DNA of 63,852 nt from Microcoleus sp. CSU_2_2. Lineage in GTDB: Bacteria; Cyanobacteriota; Cyanobacteriia; Cyanobacteriales; Microcoleaceae. Positions 8,505 through 17,062 of the stretch are shown one piece after another. Position 1 is the stretch's first letter, and every line of letters starts with the position of its first letter. The translations under genes and the position numbers were made by a program. The notes beneath the pieces were generated by a model. That model was not told where the DNA came from, made no database searches, and saw only the letters and a list, made by a program, of their open reading frames with translations. Location: contig JAAUPI010000001.1 of NCBI GenBank assembly GCA_012035135.1, positions 1 to 63,852 of the forward strand. The letters run 5' to 3'.

Positions 8505-9638
8505 TTATGGATACAGAGCCTCGCCAGTCGAGGGGTCGAATACAAACAGTCGATCGAAATCAAGCTGTACAGTTAGCCGATCGCCCGATCTCAAGCGGAC
8601 ACTAGCAGGTACTTGCACCTGTAGAGTAGTTGCTGCATCCAACAGCGGGAGGCTGGCGCGGATTAAAGTTTCTCGCCCCAGGGGTTCTACAACTTTTACC
8701 TCGACTTCCAGAGGCACTTTATCTAATGCCCAAAGATCGGTTTTTAAATTGTCATTTTCTACTGTCGATCGGGTAAAAATTTCTATATTTTCGGGACGAA
8801 TTCCCAAATCAAATCCTTGTCCCTCACTAGGCTGCAATTTCTTCTGAATCGAGGGCGGACACGTTAAAGATTGATTGCCTACTTGAAAAGATTCATTAGT
8901 ATAAATTGCAGGCAAAATGTTCATCGGAGGATTGCCTAAAAAAGTGGCAACCATCCGGTTTGCTGGCTTAGCATAAATACTTTGAGGGTCTCCAATTTGT
9001 TGAATTATACCACGATTTAAGATGACAATTTTATCAGCTAAAGTCATGGCTTCAACTTGATCGTGGGTGACATAAATTGTGGTAATTCCTAGCCTTTGAT
9101 GAAGTTGTTTAAGTTCGGCTCTCGTATCATCTCGCAGTTGCGCATCCAGGTTAGAAAGGGGTTCATCTAAGAGAAATACTTTGGGTTCGCGGGCGATCGC
9201 TCTTCCCAATGCTACCCGCTGCTGTTGACCTCCTGATAGCTGTTTAGGCTTGCGATTGAGGAGAAGATCGATCGAGAGCGATCGGGCTACAGTTTCAACT
9301 CGTTCTTTAATTTTTGCAGCATCAACATTCCGCATCCGCAATCCAAAAGCCAGATTTTCGGCGACAGTCATATGCGGGTAAAGCGCATAATTTTGAAATA
9401 CCATTGCCACATCTCGCTGTCTAGCCGGAATGTTGTTAACTAAATTATCTCCAATATAAAGATTGCCAGAAGTTGCTGTTTCCAAACCTGCGATCGTCCG
9501 CATAATTGTAGATTTTCCGCAGCCGGACGGCCCTACTAATACCCAAAATTCCCCATCCGGGATTTTGAAGCTGATGTTTTCGATCGCGGTGACGTTTTGG
9601 TAGCGTCGGGTAATATTTTCTAAACGAACATTTGCCAT
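8505..9638 (-). CDS. MalK/UgpC-type ABC transporter ATP-binding protein
   Basis: A 377-residue ATPase of the carbohydrate-importer class. Walker A GPSGCGKST is at 36-44, the ABC signature LSGGQ at 134-138, Walker B VFLLDEP at 154-160 and the switch His in VTHDQVEA near 193. A C-terminal TOBE/OB-type domain (about 240-377) is typical of MalK, UgpC and MsmX and can carry regulatory contacts. It should energise uptake of a sugar or polyol. No permease or binding-protein gene is next to it, so it may be a shared ATPase serving several transporters, as MsmX does. Confidence 0.93.
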   Translation of the reverse strand: MANVRLENITRRYQNVTAIENISFKIPDGEFWVLVGPSGCGKSTIMRTIAGLETATSGNLYIGDNLVNNIPARQRDVAMVFQNYALYPHMTVAENLAFGLRMRNVDAAKIKERVETVARSLSIDLLLNRKPKQLSGGQQQRVALGRAIAREPKVFLLDEPLSNLDAQLRDDTRAELKQLHQRLGITTIYVTHDQVEAMTLADKIVILNRGIIQQIGDPQSIYAKPANRMVATFLGNPPMNILPAIYTNESFQVGNQSLTCPPSIQKKLQPSEGQGFDLGIRPENIEIFTRSTVENDNLKTDLWALDKVPLEVEVKVVEPLGRETLIRASLPLLDAATTLQVQVPASVRLRSGDRLTVQLDFDRLFVFDPSTGEALYP

Positions 9639-9665
9639 TGTTATTTGTTAGTAGTTACTGGTTAT

Positions 9666-9827
9666 TATTTATTTGTTAGACCTGTAGGGTGCGTCAGACG
9701 AAGTTATACAACTATTATCTAGGGTTTCAGATCTGACGCACCTTACTATTTATTTGTTAGACCTGTAGGGTGCGTCAGACGAAGTTATAGAACTATTATC
9801 TAGGGTTTCAGATCTGACGCACCTTAC
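9666..9827. repeat. Tandem duplication of an 81-bp palindromic unit
   Basis: Units 9666-9746 and 9747-9827 differ at a single base (ATACA versus ATAGA). Each contains a near-perfect inverted repeat, GTAGGGTGCGTCAGA with TCTGACGCACCTTAC, about 28 bp apart. It is related in form to the GGTGCGTCGC family elsewhere in the window. It lies between the ATPase and HD genes. Confidence 0.92.
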
Positions 9828-9860
9828 GATATGTACCAGTCGGCCTTAGTCTTATGGCTT

Positions 9861-10436
9861 TTACCTTTTATCTTCGGAAAGCTTGTCTAATTCTAAAACT
9901 GTGCGGGTTAATTCTTCAACGATCGGAGTTAATTCAGCTTGGCGGAACGCTTTTACTAAAGAATTATAATACCACAGAGTACCATCTTTTTTGCCTTTGA
10001 AGCGTTCCCAAACATTATCGCCTAATTGACGGTAATCTTTGACGATCGATCGAGCATTATAAAGTTTATCAGCAGCCGAGACCAATCTGACTGAGCCAGA
10101 AGCTGTGAGAATATGGGCAATATAGGCTTCTTTTCGTTGCCGCCAAGGGAGTTTCGGCGTTGTATCGCTGTCGGTACAGCCATCTACAATAGCTGTGACA
10201 TTATCACCAAAACGACCGCGAATTGCTTCGCGAATGGGAGGGCCACCACAATCTTCGATCGCATCGTGAAGCAAAGCTGCGATCGCTTCATCTTCCGAAG
10301 CCCCGTATTCTAAAGCTATACTAGCAGTGCCTAACAAATGAGCGATATAGGGAACGCCAGAACCTTTGCGGACTTGGGTTGCGTGCAATTCAGTGGCATG
10401 GATGAGAGCGTCCGAAAATCGGTTTGATAGTATCAT
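9861..10436 (-). CDS. HD-domain phosphohydrolase (SpoT/MESH1-like)
   Basis: From the ATG at 10436 the protein is about 191 residues; a TTG at 10454 would add six. The metal-binding HD pattern is visible: an early His in YIAHL (about 33), HD in LLHDAIEDCGG (57-58), and the late Asp in SAADKLYNA. The order HAxxxRKGSxxPYIxH, LLHDxxED, ADKLxN matches the hydrolase domain of RelA/SpoT and the small alarmone hydrolases. It may hydrolyse (p)ppGpp or another nucleotide, which is inference. The start codon is only about 20 bp from that of the divergent Uma2 gene. Confidence 0.85.
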   Translation of the reverse strand: MILSNRFSDALIHATELHATQVRKGSGVPYIAHLLGTASIALEYGASEDEAIAALLHDAIEDCGGPPIREAIRGRFGDNVTAIVDGCTDSDTTPKLPWRQRKEAYIAHILTASGSVRLVSAADKLYNARSIVKDYRQLGDNVWERFKGKKDGTLWYYNSLVKAFRQAELTPIVEELTRTVLELDKLSEDKR

Positions 10437-10456
10437 AGAAGTTACCTGATTCAATC

Positions 10457-11167
10457 ATGTCATCAAAGGCTAATCCCCTGGAAACTGAAAATCTTCAAAG
10501 AGAGGTTGCGATCGTGACAACTACAATAGTACCAAAAAATACCGACCAAAAATCAGAGGTAGAATTACAGCCAAAATTAGCAAATATAGCAGAAATTCAG
10601 CCCGAATCAGAACCCAAAAAAGTCATATCTCTCGAAGATTTTTTAGTCAGACCTCGTGATAAAATGGAGTGGGTTGACGGCAACTTAATAGAGAAAACAG
10701 GAATGACATTCAAACACGGTCTCGCTCAAGTTAATCTAGCTACTGACTGGAGAAATTACAAAAATTCCAGCGGACAGGGAGGCGAAGTTATTACCGAAAT
10801 ACTTTGCTACACTCACAAAAATGGCCTCCGTCCCGATGTCGCTTACATCACTCCTGAACTCCTGCCGCCATCGGGCAATTTTACAGCATTTCCCCAAAGC
10901 TTCCCACTCATTGCGGAAATTGCTTCTCCCGAAGATAGCGGCGAAGAGTTATTTGCAAAAGCTCGAGAATATTTGGCATCGGGATGTTTGGAAGTTTGGT
11001 TGCTGTTTCCTGAAGCTCGATTAATATTTGTGAATGTAGGGGAACGCTGGCTGTTATTTAATGCGGATGAAGTTGTTAATACTCAAAAGGTGCTTGCAGG
11101 TTTTAGCGTAGCTGTTAACGAATTATTAGCGGAAAAAACTTGCCATAAATGTCATCTTATGAAATAA
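10457..11167 (+). CDS. Uma2 family endonuclease-like protein (DUF820)
   Basis: A 236-residue member of the Uma2/DUF820 family, very abundant in cyanobacteria and built on a PD-(D/E)XK nuclease fold. The family core runs from about residue 58 (KVISLEDFL) through EWVDGNLIE, a Pro-Asp in GLRPDVAYI, the Glu of IAEIASPED and YLASGCLEVWLLFPE. Residues 1-55 are an atypical polar extension rich in Glu, Lys and Thr. The biological role of the family is unclear. It is followed by thyX after 51 bp on the same strand. Confidence 0.85.
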   Translation: MSSKANPLETENLQREVAIVTTTIVPKNTDQKSEVELQPKLANIAEIQPESEPKKVISLEDFLVRPRDKMEWVDGNLIEKTGMTFKHGLAQVNLATDWRNYKNSSGQGGEVITEILCYTHKNGLRPDVAYITPELLPPSGNFTAFPQSFPLIAEIASPEDSGEELFAKAREYLASGCLEVWLLFPEARLIFVNVGERWLLFNADEVVNTQKVLAGFSVAVNELLAEKTCHKCHLMK

Positions 11168-11218
11168 TCTAGGATGTGAAAACTTTCAACTATAGCGACT
11201 TACAAAATTAAAAATATA

Positions 11219-11941
11219 ATGGATAGATTTAGAGTAGAAGTTATTTCTCAAACACCCAATCCGCAGCAAGTAATTTATGCTGCTCTCCATCAAGACTATA
11301 CTGAGAATTTCGTAGTTGACGATCGCGATTCTTGGCCTTCAGAAGAAGAATGCGGCGAAATTATTGTGAAAAGGCTATTAGCAGGCGATCGAGGTCATTA
11401 CGGCCCCTTAGAACATCCCCAAATAATTTTTAATTGTGGCTATTTTCCCCACAGTGTCATGCAGCAGGCGAGGACTCATCGTGTTGGAGTCTCATTTGAT
11501 GTGCAATCCCTTCGTTATACAGGCAATCAATTTCTGGATGTCGCAATCGGCAAGAAAGATATAGAAGATATTTTTTACCTGCGTCCAGTAGATTATTATA
11601 CCGATCGCGAAGGCAAAAAATACTACTATTCTCCCGAACAAAGAGAACAAGATTTGCAGTGGTGTCTAGAAGCCGCTAAACGTTATAAAATTGACTTCGA
11701 CGGCGGTATGTCGGAGGAACACGCCAGAGGCAAATTGCCCTTTGATTATCGCCAGCATTTTGTAGTCAGTTTCAATTTAAGGTCTTTCCTGCATTTTTGC
11801 GATTTGAGAAACAAGAAAAACGCTCAACTTGAAATTCAAAAACTCTGCGAAATGATGTGGCCTCATTTTGAAAATTGGGCACCCGCTATTGCCAAGTGGT
11901 ACACAACTACTCGTTTAGGAAAAGCAAGGTTAGCGCCGTAA
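11219..11941 (+). CDS. thyX: Flavin-dependent thymidylate synthase
   Basis: ThyX (240 residues) methylates dUMP to dTMP using methylenetetrahydrofolate, FAD and NADPH. The ThyX motif is present as ARTHRVGVSFDVQSLRY (about residues 84-100), with Thr in place of the first Arg of RHR, as is usual in cyanobacteria. Flanking blocks (GHYGPLEHPQIIF; the DYRQHFVVSFNLRSFLHF segment; EIQKLCEMMWPHF) are typical. Together with the dut and dCMP-deaminase genes downstream it makes a compact dTMP-synthesis group. Confidence 0.96.
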   Translation: MDRFRVEVISQTPNPQQVIYAALHQDYTENFVVDDRDSWPSEEECGEIIVKRLLAGDRGHYGPLEHPQIIFNCGYFPHSVMQQARTHRVGVSFDVQSLRYTGNQFLDVAIGKKDIEDIFYLRPVDYYTDREGKKYYYSPEQREQDLQWCLEAAKRYKIDFDGGMSEEHARGKLPFDYRQHFVVSFNLRSFLHFCDLRNKKNAQLEIQKLCEMMWPHFENWAPAIAKWYTTTRLGKARLAP

Positions 11942-11973
11942 GAGAAATAGCTTTGTTGGCTAATTGTGGAATA

Positions 11974-12169
11974 GTAAGGTGCGTCGCTTTCTAAAATCTG
12001 CAAGTTTCATGGAATATCTCATAATGACGCACCCTACAGATTACAGATTTGCGTAGAGCCAGAATGTTTGAGTAAGGTGCGTCGCTTTCTAAAATCTGCA
12101 AGTTTCAGGGAATATCTCATAGTGACGCACCCTACAGATTACAGATTTGCGTAGAGCCAGAATGTTTGA
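11974..12169. repeat. Tandem duplication of a 98-bp palindromic unit
   Basis: Units 11974-12071 and 12072-12169 are nearly identical. Each starts GTAAGGTGCGTCGC, contains the inverted partner GTGACGCACCCTAC about 50 bp later (AATGACGCACC in the first copy), and ends with a stretch finishing CAGAATGTTTGA. It lies between thyX and dut. Confidence 0.92.
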
Positions 12170-12301
12170 ATCCCCTTGGTAGTTGCTATAATTGCGATCG
12201 TCATACCCAGACGCCGACTTTTTGAAAAATTTCGGTATCTATCGGGTATCTACAAAGAAGCACATTTTACATTAACAAAACTTAAGTAAATACCAAACAA
12301 A

Positions 12302-12735
12302 ATGAAATTAAAAATCCTACAACTGCATGAATCAGCCATAATGCCCAAATACGCCCACGAGTCTGATGCGGGACTCGACTTATTTTCTATAGATGAATTA
12401 GAAATTATTCCGAGAGAAAGCAAGTTAATTCGTACAGGCATATCCATAGAATTACCCGCAAAAACTGAAGCGCAAATTCGTCCCAGAAGCGGTTTAGCTC
12501 TCAAGCACCAAATTACTGTACTCAATTCACCAGGAACAATAGATGAAGGCTATCGAGGCGAAATCGGAGTAATCTTAATCAATCACGGTAAAACTTCCTT
12601 TCAAGTCACGAAAGGCATGAAAATTGCTCAATGGTAATAGCCCCAGTAATTCGCGTGGAAATTGAAGAAGTTAAAATGTTAAGTTCCAGCTCTAGGGGAG
12701 ATAATGGATTTGGATCGACTGGAATCTTGCAATAA
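12302..12735 (+). pseudogene. dut: dUTPase gene with a single-base frameshift
   Basis: dUTPase hydrolyses dUTP to dUMP, feeding thyX. Motif I (DAGLDL), II (RPRSGLA), III ([12 protein letters not shown]) and the start of IV (GMKIAQ) lie in the first frame, which ends in TAA at 12635-12637. Motif V ([10 protein letters not shown]) continues in the next frame from ATG 12631 to TAA 12735. Reading GCTCAAATGG instead of GCTCAATGG restores one protein of about 144 residues, a normal length. The fragments overlap as ATGGTAA, so a reinitiated two-piece protein is conceivable. A sequencing error in the A-run is as likely as real decay. Confidence 0.88.
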
Positions 12736-12773
12736 ATCTCTCGTCTCAATACAGTTCTAATTCTAGATTTTAA

Positions 12774-13343
12774 ATGGACAATACACCAGACAACTACCAA
12801 CCCCCTCAAAGACCAGATTGGGATGAATACTTTTTGATGTTAGCAAAATTGGCTGCAACTCGATCGACTTGTCTAGCATTTCCCGTAGGTGCGGTAATAG
12901 TCAAAAACAATCAGGTTTTAGCAACCGGTTACAACGGTTCGCCATCAGGTTCGGCACACTGCACGACTCAAGGATTCTGCTATCCTGGTTTGAGTAGTTG
13001 CGACGCCAGCAAAATTTTACCATCGCGAGCGGTTCACGCAGAAGCAAATGCGATCGCCAAAGCCGCCAAACATGGTATATCTACTGCTGGGGCTAGTATT
13101 TACGTCACCCTAGAACCCTGCATTTATTGTTTAAAATTAATCATTGCCGCTGGCATTCGGGAAGTGTTTTACGAAACGACTTTTAACAGCGGAGAAAAAG
13201 CTGCTTTGAGAGATACTTTTATCAGTGAAGGTATTGTAGAACTCAAACAAATTCAGCTATCTGAAGATACAGCAAAAAAGGCGGCTCTATTTTTGTTGAA
13301 ACCTACTTCTGTGCTAAAAGATTCTATAGCAGTTGACCTGTGA
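12774..13343 (+). CDS. dCMP deaminase (ComEB-like)
   Basis: A 189-residue zinc-dependent cytidine/deoxycytidylate deaminase. The zinc site is HAEANAI near residue 88 and PCIYC near 114-118, with extra Cys/His residues upstream (HCTTQGFCYPGLSSC) as in the dCMP-deaminase structural-zinc region. It converts dCMP to dUMP, the ThyX substrate. The position 39 bp after dut supports co-expression with dut and thyX for dTMP supply. Confidence 0.9.
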   Translation: MDNTPDNYQPPQRPDWDEYFLMLAKLAATRSTCLAFPVGAVIVKNNQVLATGYNGSPSGSAHCTTQGFCYPGLSSCDASKILPSRAVHAEANAIAKAAKHGISTAGASIYVTLEPCIYCLKLIIAAGIREVFYETTFNSGEKAALRDTFISEGIVELKQIQLSEDTAKKAALFLLKPTSVLKDSIAVDL

Positions 13344-13361
13344 CAGTTGACATTTACATAG

Positions 13362-13520
13362 TACCCGAATCAAACCGTTTATGAAGCAAGGGTTCAGGGA
13401 TATATTCATGAGGTTATTTCTGTAGGAAATATTGATGAAGCTGCTGCGTCAGATTTTATCCATCTGTTTTTGGGGCGGTTCGTTGAGAAAAACCATGTTC
13501 GAGAGGAGGACAACATTTAA
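13362..13520 (+). pseudogene. Short C-terminal gene remnant
   Basis: An open stretch of about 52 codons without a start codon (an in-frame TAG lies just upstream) reads like real protein: YEARVQGYIHEVISVGN, then IDEAAASDFIHLFLGRF and a charged end. I cannot name the family. The absence of a start and its position between a dispersed repeat and the dCMP-deaminase gene suggest the tail of a deleted gene. Confidence 0.4.
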
Positions 13521-13641
13521 ATTTAAGGAACTTGGCGATCGAGCCAATAAAATGTATGATATTTTTAGATCGATTCCGGTTACATCGGAATGATTTTTTA
13601 ACCGCAGAGAACACGGATAACGCAGAGAGAGAACCCAAAGA

Positions 13642-13755
13642 TACAGCAGATTTCACGTTTATGAAGTACACTCCTGGCATTCTTGATTGCTGTACGGAAA
13701 CGGCACTGCCGTGTCCTCTATCTGCTAGTACCTATTTACCTGCAAAATGCTGTAT
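13642..13755 (-). repeat. ~114-bp dispersed repeat, copy 1
   Basis: On the minus strand this reads ATACAGCATTTTGCAGGTAA, AGGTACTAGCAGATAGAGG, ACGGCAGTGCCGT and ends AATCTGCTGTA. A second copy at 52862-52975 on the plus strand has the same order of words. The centre ACGGCAGTGCCGT is a palindrome. The stretch around 13596-13630 (CCGCAGAGAACACGGATAACG) belongs to another common cyanobacterial repeat; no gene is seen between 13521 and 13902. Confidence 0.85.
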
Positions 13756-13902
13756 GAATAATTTCCGATGAAGCGAAGATTTTGATATTAAGCGGGGGAA
13801 AAGTCCTCCAAGTATTGAAACAAAACAAAACCTGACTCGCAGGCGTTTTCCTAGCTGTCAAGTCAAATATTTTGGGTTTTGGATTGGAAAGTTCGATCGC
13901 AC

Positions 13903-14409
13903 TTAATCAAACTCGTTAACAGCTTGCAAATAGTCGATCGCCGCATCTATCCTAGAAGAATATTTAAAAGCAAACTGATCGAACCAAAATCGCTCATCGG
14001 AATTCTTATCCAAATTTTTTAGCCAAACTTGAGCTTGTCTCACTTTCTCTCGGTGCGTTTGTACGTGCGACTGTTTCTGTACAAGTTTTTCGCTTGGCTG
14101 TTCCTGTTTGACAAGTTCCAGAGCTTTATTGGGTTTTTCATACTCAGCCTTAAGCTGTTCTGGTGTGGCAACTTTCTGAGCTTTATCTCGTGCTTCGTAC
14201 TCAGCTTTAACTTGAGCTAAATCGCTGTCAACACTACCAGAATCCAAAGTTTGATCGGCAGTTTGAATTGGTTGAGTTGACGGAACCGATGCTTCTTGCG
14301 AGGGCAATTCTGTTGGCGTCGTCGGCTGGCTTTTCAACTCAGCAGACTTTTTTTTAGATTCTTGATATTCAGCTTTAAGTTCAGCTAACAAACGATCGAG
14401 CGATTCCAT
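13903..14409 (-). CDS. Slr1339-like salt-stress protein
   Basis: A 168-residue hydrophilic protein with an internal repeat: LAELKAEYQE at the start, LAQVKAEYEARDKAQK and LKAEYEKPNKALEL in the middle. Helix-rich, charged segments alternate with a Thr/Pro/Gln linker. The C-terminal third (VWLKNLDKNSDERFWFDQF ... SRIDAAIDYLQAV) is the conserved part that resembles cyanobacterial proteins annotated as the Slr1339 salt-stress family. The name rests on recognition of this pattern and is moderately secure; the mechanism is unknown. Confidence 0.6.
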   Translation of the reverse strand: MESLDRLLAELKAEYQESKKKSAELKSQPTTPTELPSQEASVPSTQPIQTADQTLDSGSVDSDLAQVKAEYEARDKAQKVATPEQLKAEYEKPNKALELVKQEQPSEKLVQKQSHVQTHREKVRQAQVWLKNLDKNSDERFWFDQFAFKYSSRIDAAIDYLQAVNEFD

Positions 14410-14500
14410 AACTTAACCCCCTTAAAAAAACTTAACCCCCTCAAAAAAGCTTTTCAGCAAACAGGCACGCATCTAGTTGTATTCAACTTCACCTGCCTAC

Positions 14501-15106
14501 TTAATCTGTGATTGCATTCAGCAATACCTCTGTCAGCGTCATTCCTTCCATATCATCCATCGTCACAGTATCAACGATATCAAATTTAGCCCCAGCACTT
14601 TGCAATTCATCATCCAATATCTTGAGAAACTTAGTCGCTTCCGGGGCATTTCCGACTTGAATGAAAGAAATTGCCAACTCTTCATCTCGATCGATCTTGC
14701 GAGAAGCATCAATAATCGCCTTCATCACATCCTTGCGATCGTCCGGTTCTCCGTCAGTCACCACTAATATTGTTTCGCCATTTTGCTTCGTCTCACCGGA
14801 TGCTTTTCGCTGAAAATAATTGTTCAGAGCATCTTGCAGAACCGCTGCCAAATTCGTAGTTCCCGAAGGTTCATTTTCTTGGAAAACTTGCGCGACTCTA
14901 GCTGCTGTTACATTATCGTACCGTTTGAAGCGACCGGAAAACAAGTAAACAGTCATGCCGTCAGGATCGAGTTCTTCGCATTTATGAGCTAGCGCGATCG
15001 TCGATTCTTGCATCAGTGCCCACCGACTTTTACCGCCCATCTGGTCTTTCGTGTACATACTGCCACTTTTGTCAATGATGATGGTATAATCTCGGTTGAG
15101 AAGCAT
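14501..15106 (-). CDS. von Willebrand factor A domain protein
   Basis: A 201-residue protein that is almost entirely a VWA domain. The MIDAS metal site is intact: DKSGS at residues 12-16, the Thr in GTTNLAAVL, and the Asp in VTDGEPDD. Such cytoplasmic VWA proteins in bacteria often act with AAA+ ATPases or in tellurite/stress-type operons, but no such partner is adjacent. It lies 91 bp upstream of the Slr1339-like gene on the same strand. Confidence 0.92.
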   Translation of the reverse strand: MLLNRDYTIIIDKSGSMYTKDQMGGKSRWALMQESTIALAHKCEELDPDGMTVYLFSGRFKRYDNVTAARVAQVFQENEPSGTTNLAAVLQDALNNYFQRKASGETKQNGETILVVTDGEPDDRKDVMKAIIDASRKIDRDEELAISFIQVGNAPEATKFLKILDDELQSAGAKFDIVDTVTMDDMEGMTLTEVLLNAITD

Positions 15107-15224
15107 AACAGTTTTCCTTTTAACTAAATATTGCTAAAAAAGAGCAAAACCAGCGAGCAAAACTTTTTGAGCCTGATTTGCTCGCTGCGTTTTTCAGTTG
15201 AGTGTCGATCGACTCTAGCCGAAT

Positions 15225-15710
15225 TTAAACTGCAACTAAAGCATCTTTAAGTGGCTTCCAGCTAAAAGCTCGATCGCCCCCCATCTCTACTGCTATTTTA
15301 ACTCGCGGTTCCAAGGTCGGCAAAACTGTCAAATATTCAATCTCCTGTTTCGACAGCATCTGCCCTTCAATAATCCACAACACCAATCCCTTCGATTTCG
15401 GAGGTAAATTGTCCAATTGAGTGCCCAACATCGGCGGCACGAAATAGGTATAACCCACAGCCCCCTCTCTACCCGTATTTTTCTTCCCCAAATGCGGCGG
15501 CCGCACCCCGTGCACGCCCGTCAAATACATCGCCAAATCTCCCAAACCGCGTGCTGTAATGGTATAAGCACCGTAACCAGCAGCTCTCAGCCGTCGCAAA
15601 TAGCGCCCCTCAAAGCCTCCTTCCAAAGGAACGTACAAAGCCAGCGAACCCGACTTTTCCAAATCCCGCTTCATGTCCGCACCGGTTGTAATCAGTTGCA
15701 TCAGTCCCAT
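15225..15710 (-). CDS. ndhN: NAD(P)H-quinone oxidoreductase subunit N
   Basis: NdhN (161 residues) is one of the oxygenic-photosynthesis-specific subunits of cyanobacterial and chloroplast NDH-1, part of the membrane-peripheral connection to plastoquinone and ferredoxin. Diagnostic blocks are LYVPLEGGFEGRYLRRLRA, ARGLGDLAMYLTGVHGVRP and LPPKSKGLVLWIIEG. Length is normal. It is the clearest single sign that the genome is cyanobacterial. Confidence 0.95.
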   Translation of the reverse strand: MGLMQLITTGADMKRDLEKSGSLALYVPLEGGFEGRYLRRLRAAGYGAYTITARGLGDLAMYLTGVHGVRPPHLGKKNTGREGAVGYTYFVPPMLGTQLDNLPPKSKGLVLWIIEGQMLSKQEIEYLTVLPTLEPRVKIAVEMGGDRAFSWKPLKDALVAV

Positions 15711-15988
15711 AAATTTGCCTTGTCTGCTGTGTTAAATGTTTGTCGATCGCGATCGTGCGAACTTCAATTATTGTCCAATGATATAACACTCGAATAATAA
15801 TTGATATTTTTTATATATACTATAATAAATCCTCCTGCGGCAATAGAACCACGGGTAGGACGACGTGGAACGGTCAGTGCTATCCGCTGTCATGCTGGAA
15901 AGAGTAAATTTTCGCTCCTTTCTCGAGCTGCCGATCGAGCAAGAAATCAGGTTAGGTTTACCATATAAACTACTACCGGAAGGAGGCG

Positions 15989-16903
15989 ATGATGTCAATA
16001 AAACAACCTTTGGTGAGCGACTGTGTTGAGTGGCCGAAGTTGCTGCAAACTCTGCCCCTCCTAACCAGTTTTCAATCGGGTTGGAGTAGCATTCAACTTG
16101 CCCATTACCGCCAACCCTCGATAAATTTGCGTGAAGTATCCACCCCTCGGCACATAATTATTATTGTACTGGGGCATCAAACATTTGATTTGGAATTTGT
16201 CTCAGAGGGTCGTTTTCAGACAATTTCATATCAAGAAAAAGACCTGGCAAATAGTTGTATTGAAGTCGTTCCTGCTGATTTACCTTGTGGAGTATTTTCT
16301 ATTTCGACTGTTCGAGTAATAGAGTGGATTCAATGCTATCTAGAGCCAACCTTTCTAGCTCGGATTGCTCATGAGTCGGTCAATCCCGATCGCGTCGAAC
16401 TGTTGCTGACACGGAAAAAACCCGATTTATTGATTCACCAAATCGGTCTAACACTTAGGGCAAGTTTAGAAGAGGATGGAGCTAGAAGTCGTTTCTACGC
16501 CGATTCAATGGCAACAGCGCTATCGGCTCATCTGCTGCGCTATTACTCTACTCGCAAGCATTGTTTTCGAGAACATGAAGATGGGTTGTCCAAGCAAAAA
16601 CTTAGGCAAGCGATTGAGTACATCCAGGAGCATTTGAGTGAGGATTTATCCTTGAATGATATTGCGAACGAACTTGGGATGAGCCAGTATTATTTCTGCC
16701 ACTTGTTCAAGCGATCGACTGGAATGTCACCCCATCAATTCTTAATTCGTCAGCGAGTTGAACAGGCAAAGTGTTTGCTAAAGCAGCCAGAACGAACCAT
16801 TCTATCTGTAGCAATGGAATGCGGTTTTGCCAATCAGAGTCATCTTGCCAGGTGTTTTCGCCAATACACCGGAATAAACCCCAACCAGTTTCGCAAGTTA
16901 TAA
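15989..16903 (+). CDS. AraC family transcriptional regulator
   Basis: A 304-residue regulator. The C-terminal 100 residues form the AraC double helix-turn-helix: LRQAIEYIQEHL, LSLNDIANELGMSQYYF, then SVAMECGFANQSHLARCFRQ and the end YTGINPNQFRKL. The N-terminal 190 residues are a divergent sensor-type domain. The ATG at 15989 follows GGAAGGAGGCG, an excellent ribosome-binding site. The single-domain globin gene begins 160 bp downstream on the same strand and is a plausible target or co-regulated gene. Confidence 0.92.
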   Translation: MMSIKQPLVSDCVEWPKLLQTLPLLTSFQSGWSSIQLAHYRQPSINLREVSTPRHIIIIVLGHQTFDLEFVSEGRFQTISYQEKDLANSCIEVVPADLPCGVFSISTVRVIEWIQCYLEPTFLARIAHESVNPDRVELLLTRKKPDLLIHQIGLTLRASLEEDGARSRFYADSMATALSAHLLRYYSTRKHCFREHEDGLSKQKLRQAIEYIQEHLSEDLSLNDIANELGMSQYYFCHLFKRSTGMSPHQFLIRQRVEQAKCLLKQPERTILSVAMECGFANQSHLARCFRQYTGINPNQFRKL

Positions 16904-17062
16904 CAAGATTTTGTTCAAAGTCGCAAAAAAATGTGCGACTTAATTTAAGAAGTGCACTAAAGTAATGGCAATCGGGAAAAATGATGCAGAAACAATTGAA
17001 AAACAAAATTGCGATCGCTTCTTTTTGTAACAGATACGATAGTAAAAGGAGAAGTGTGAACC

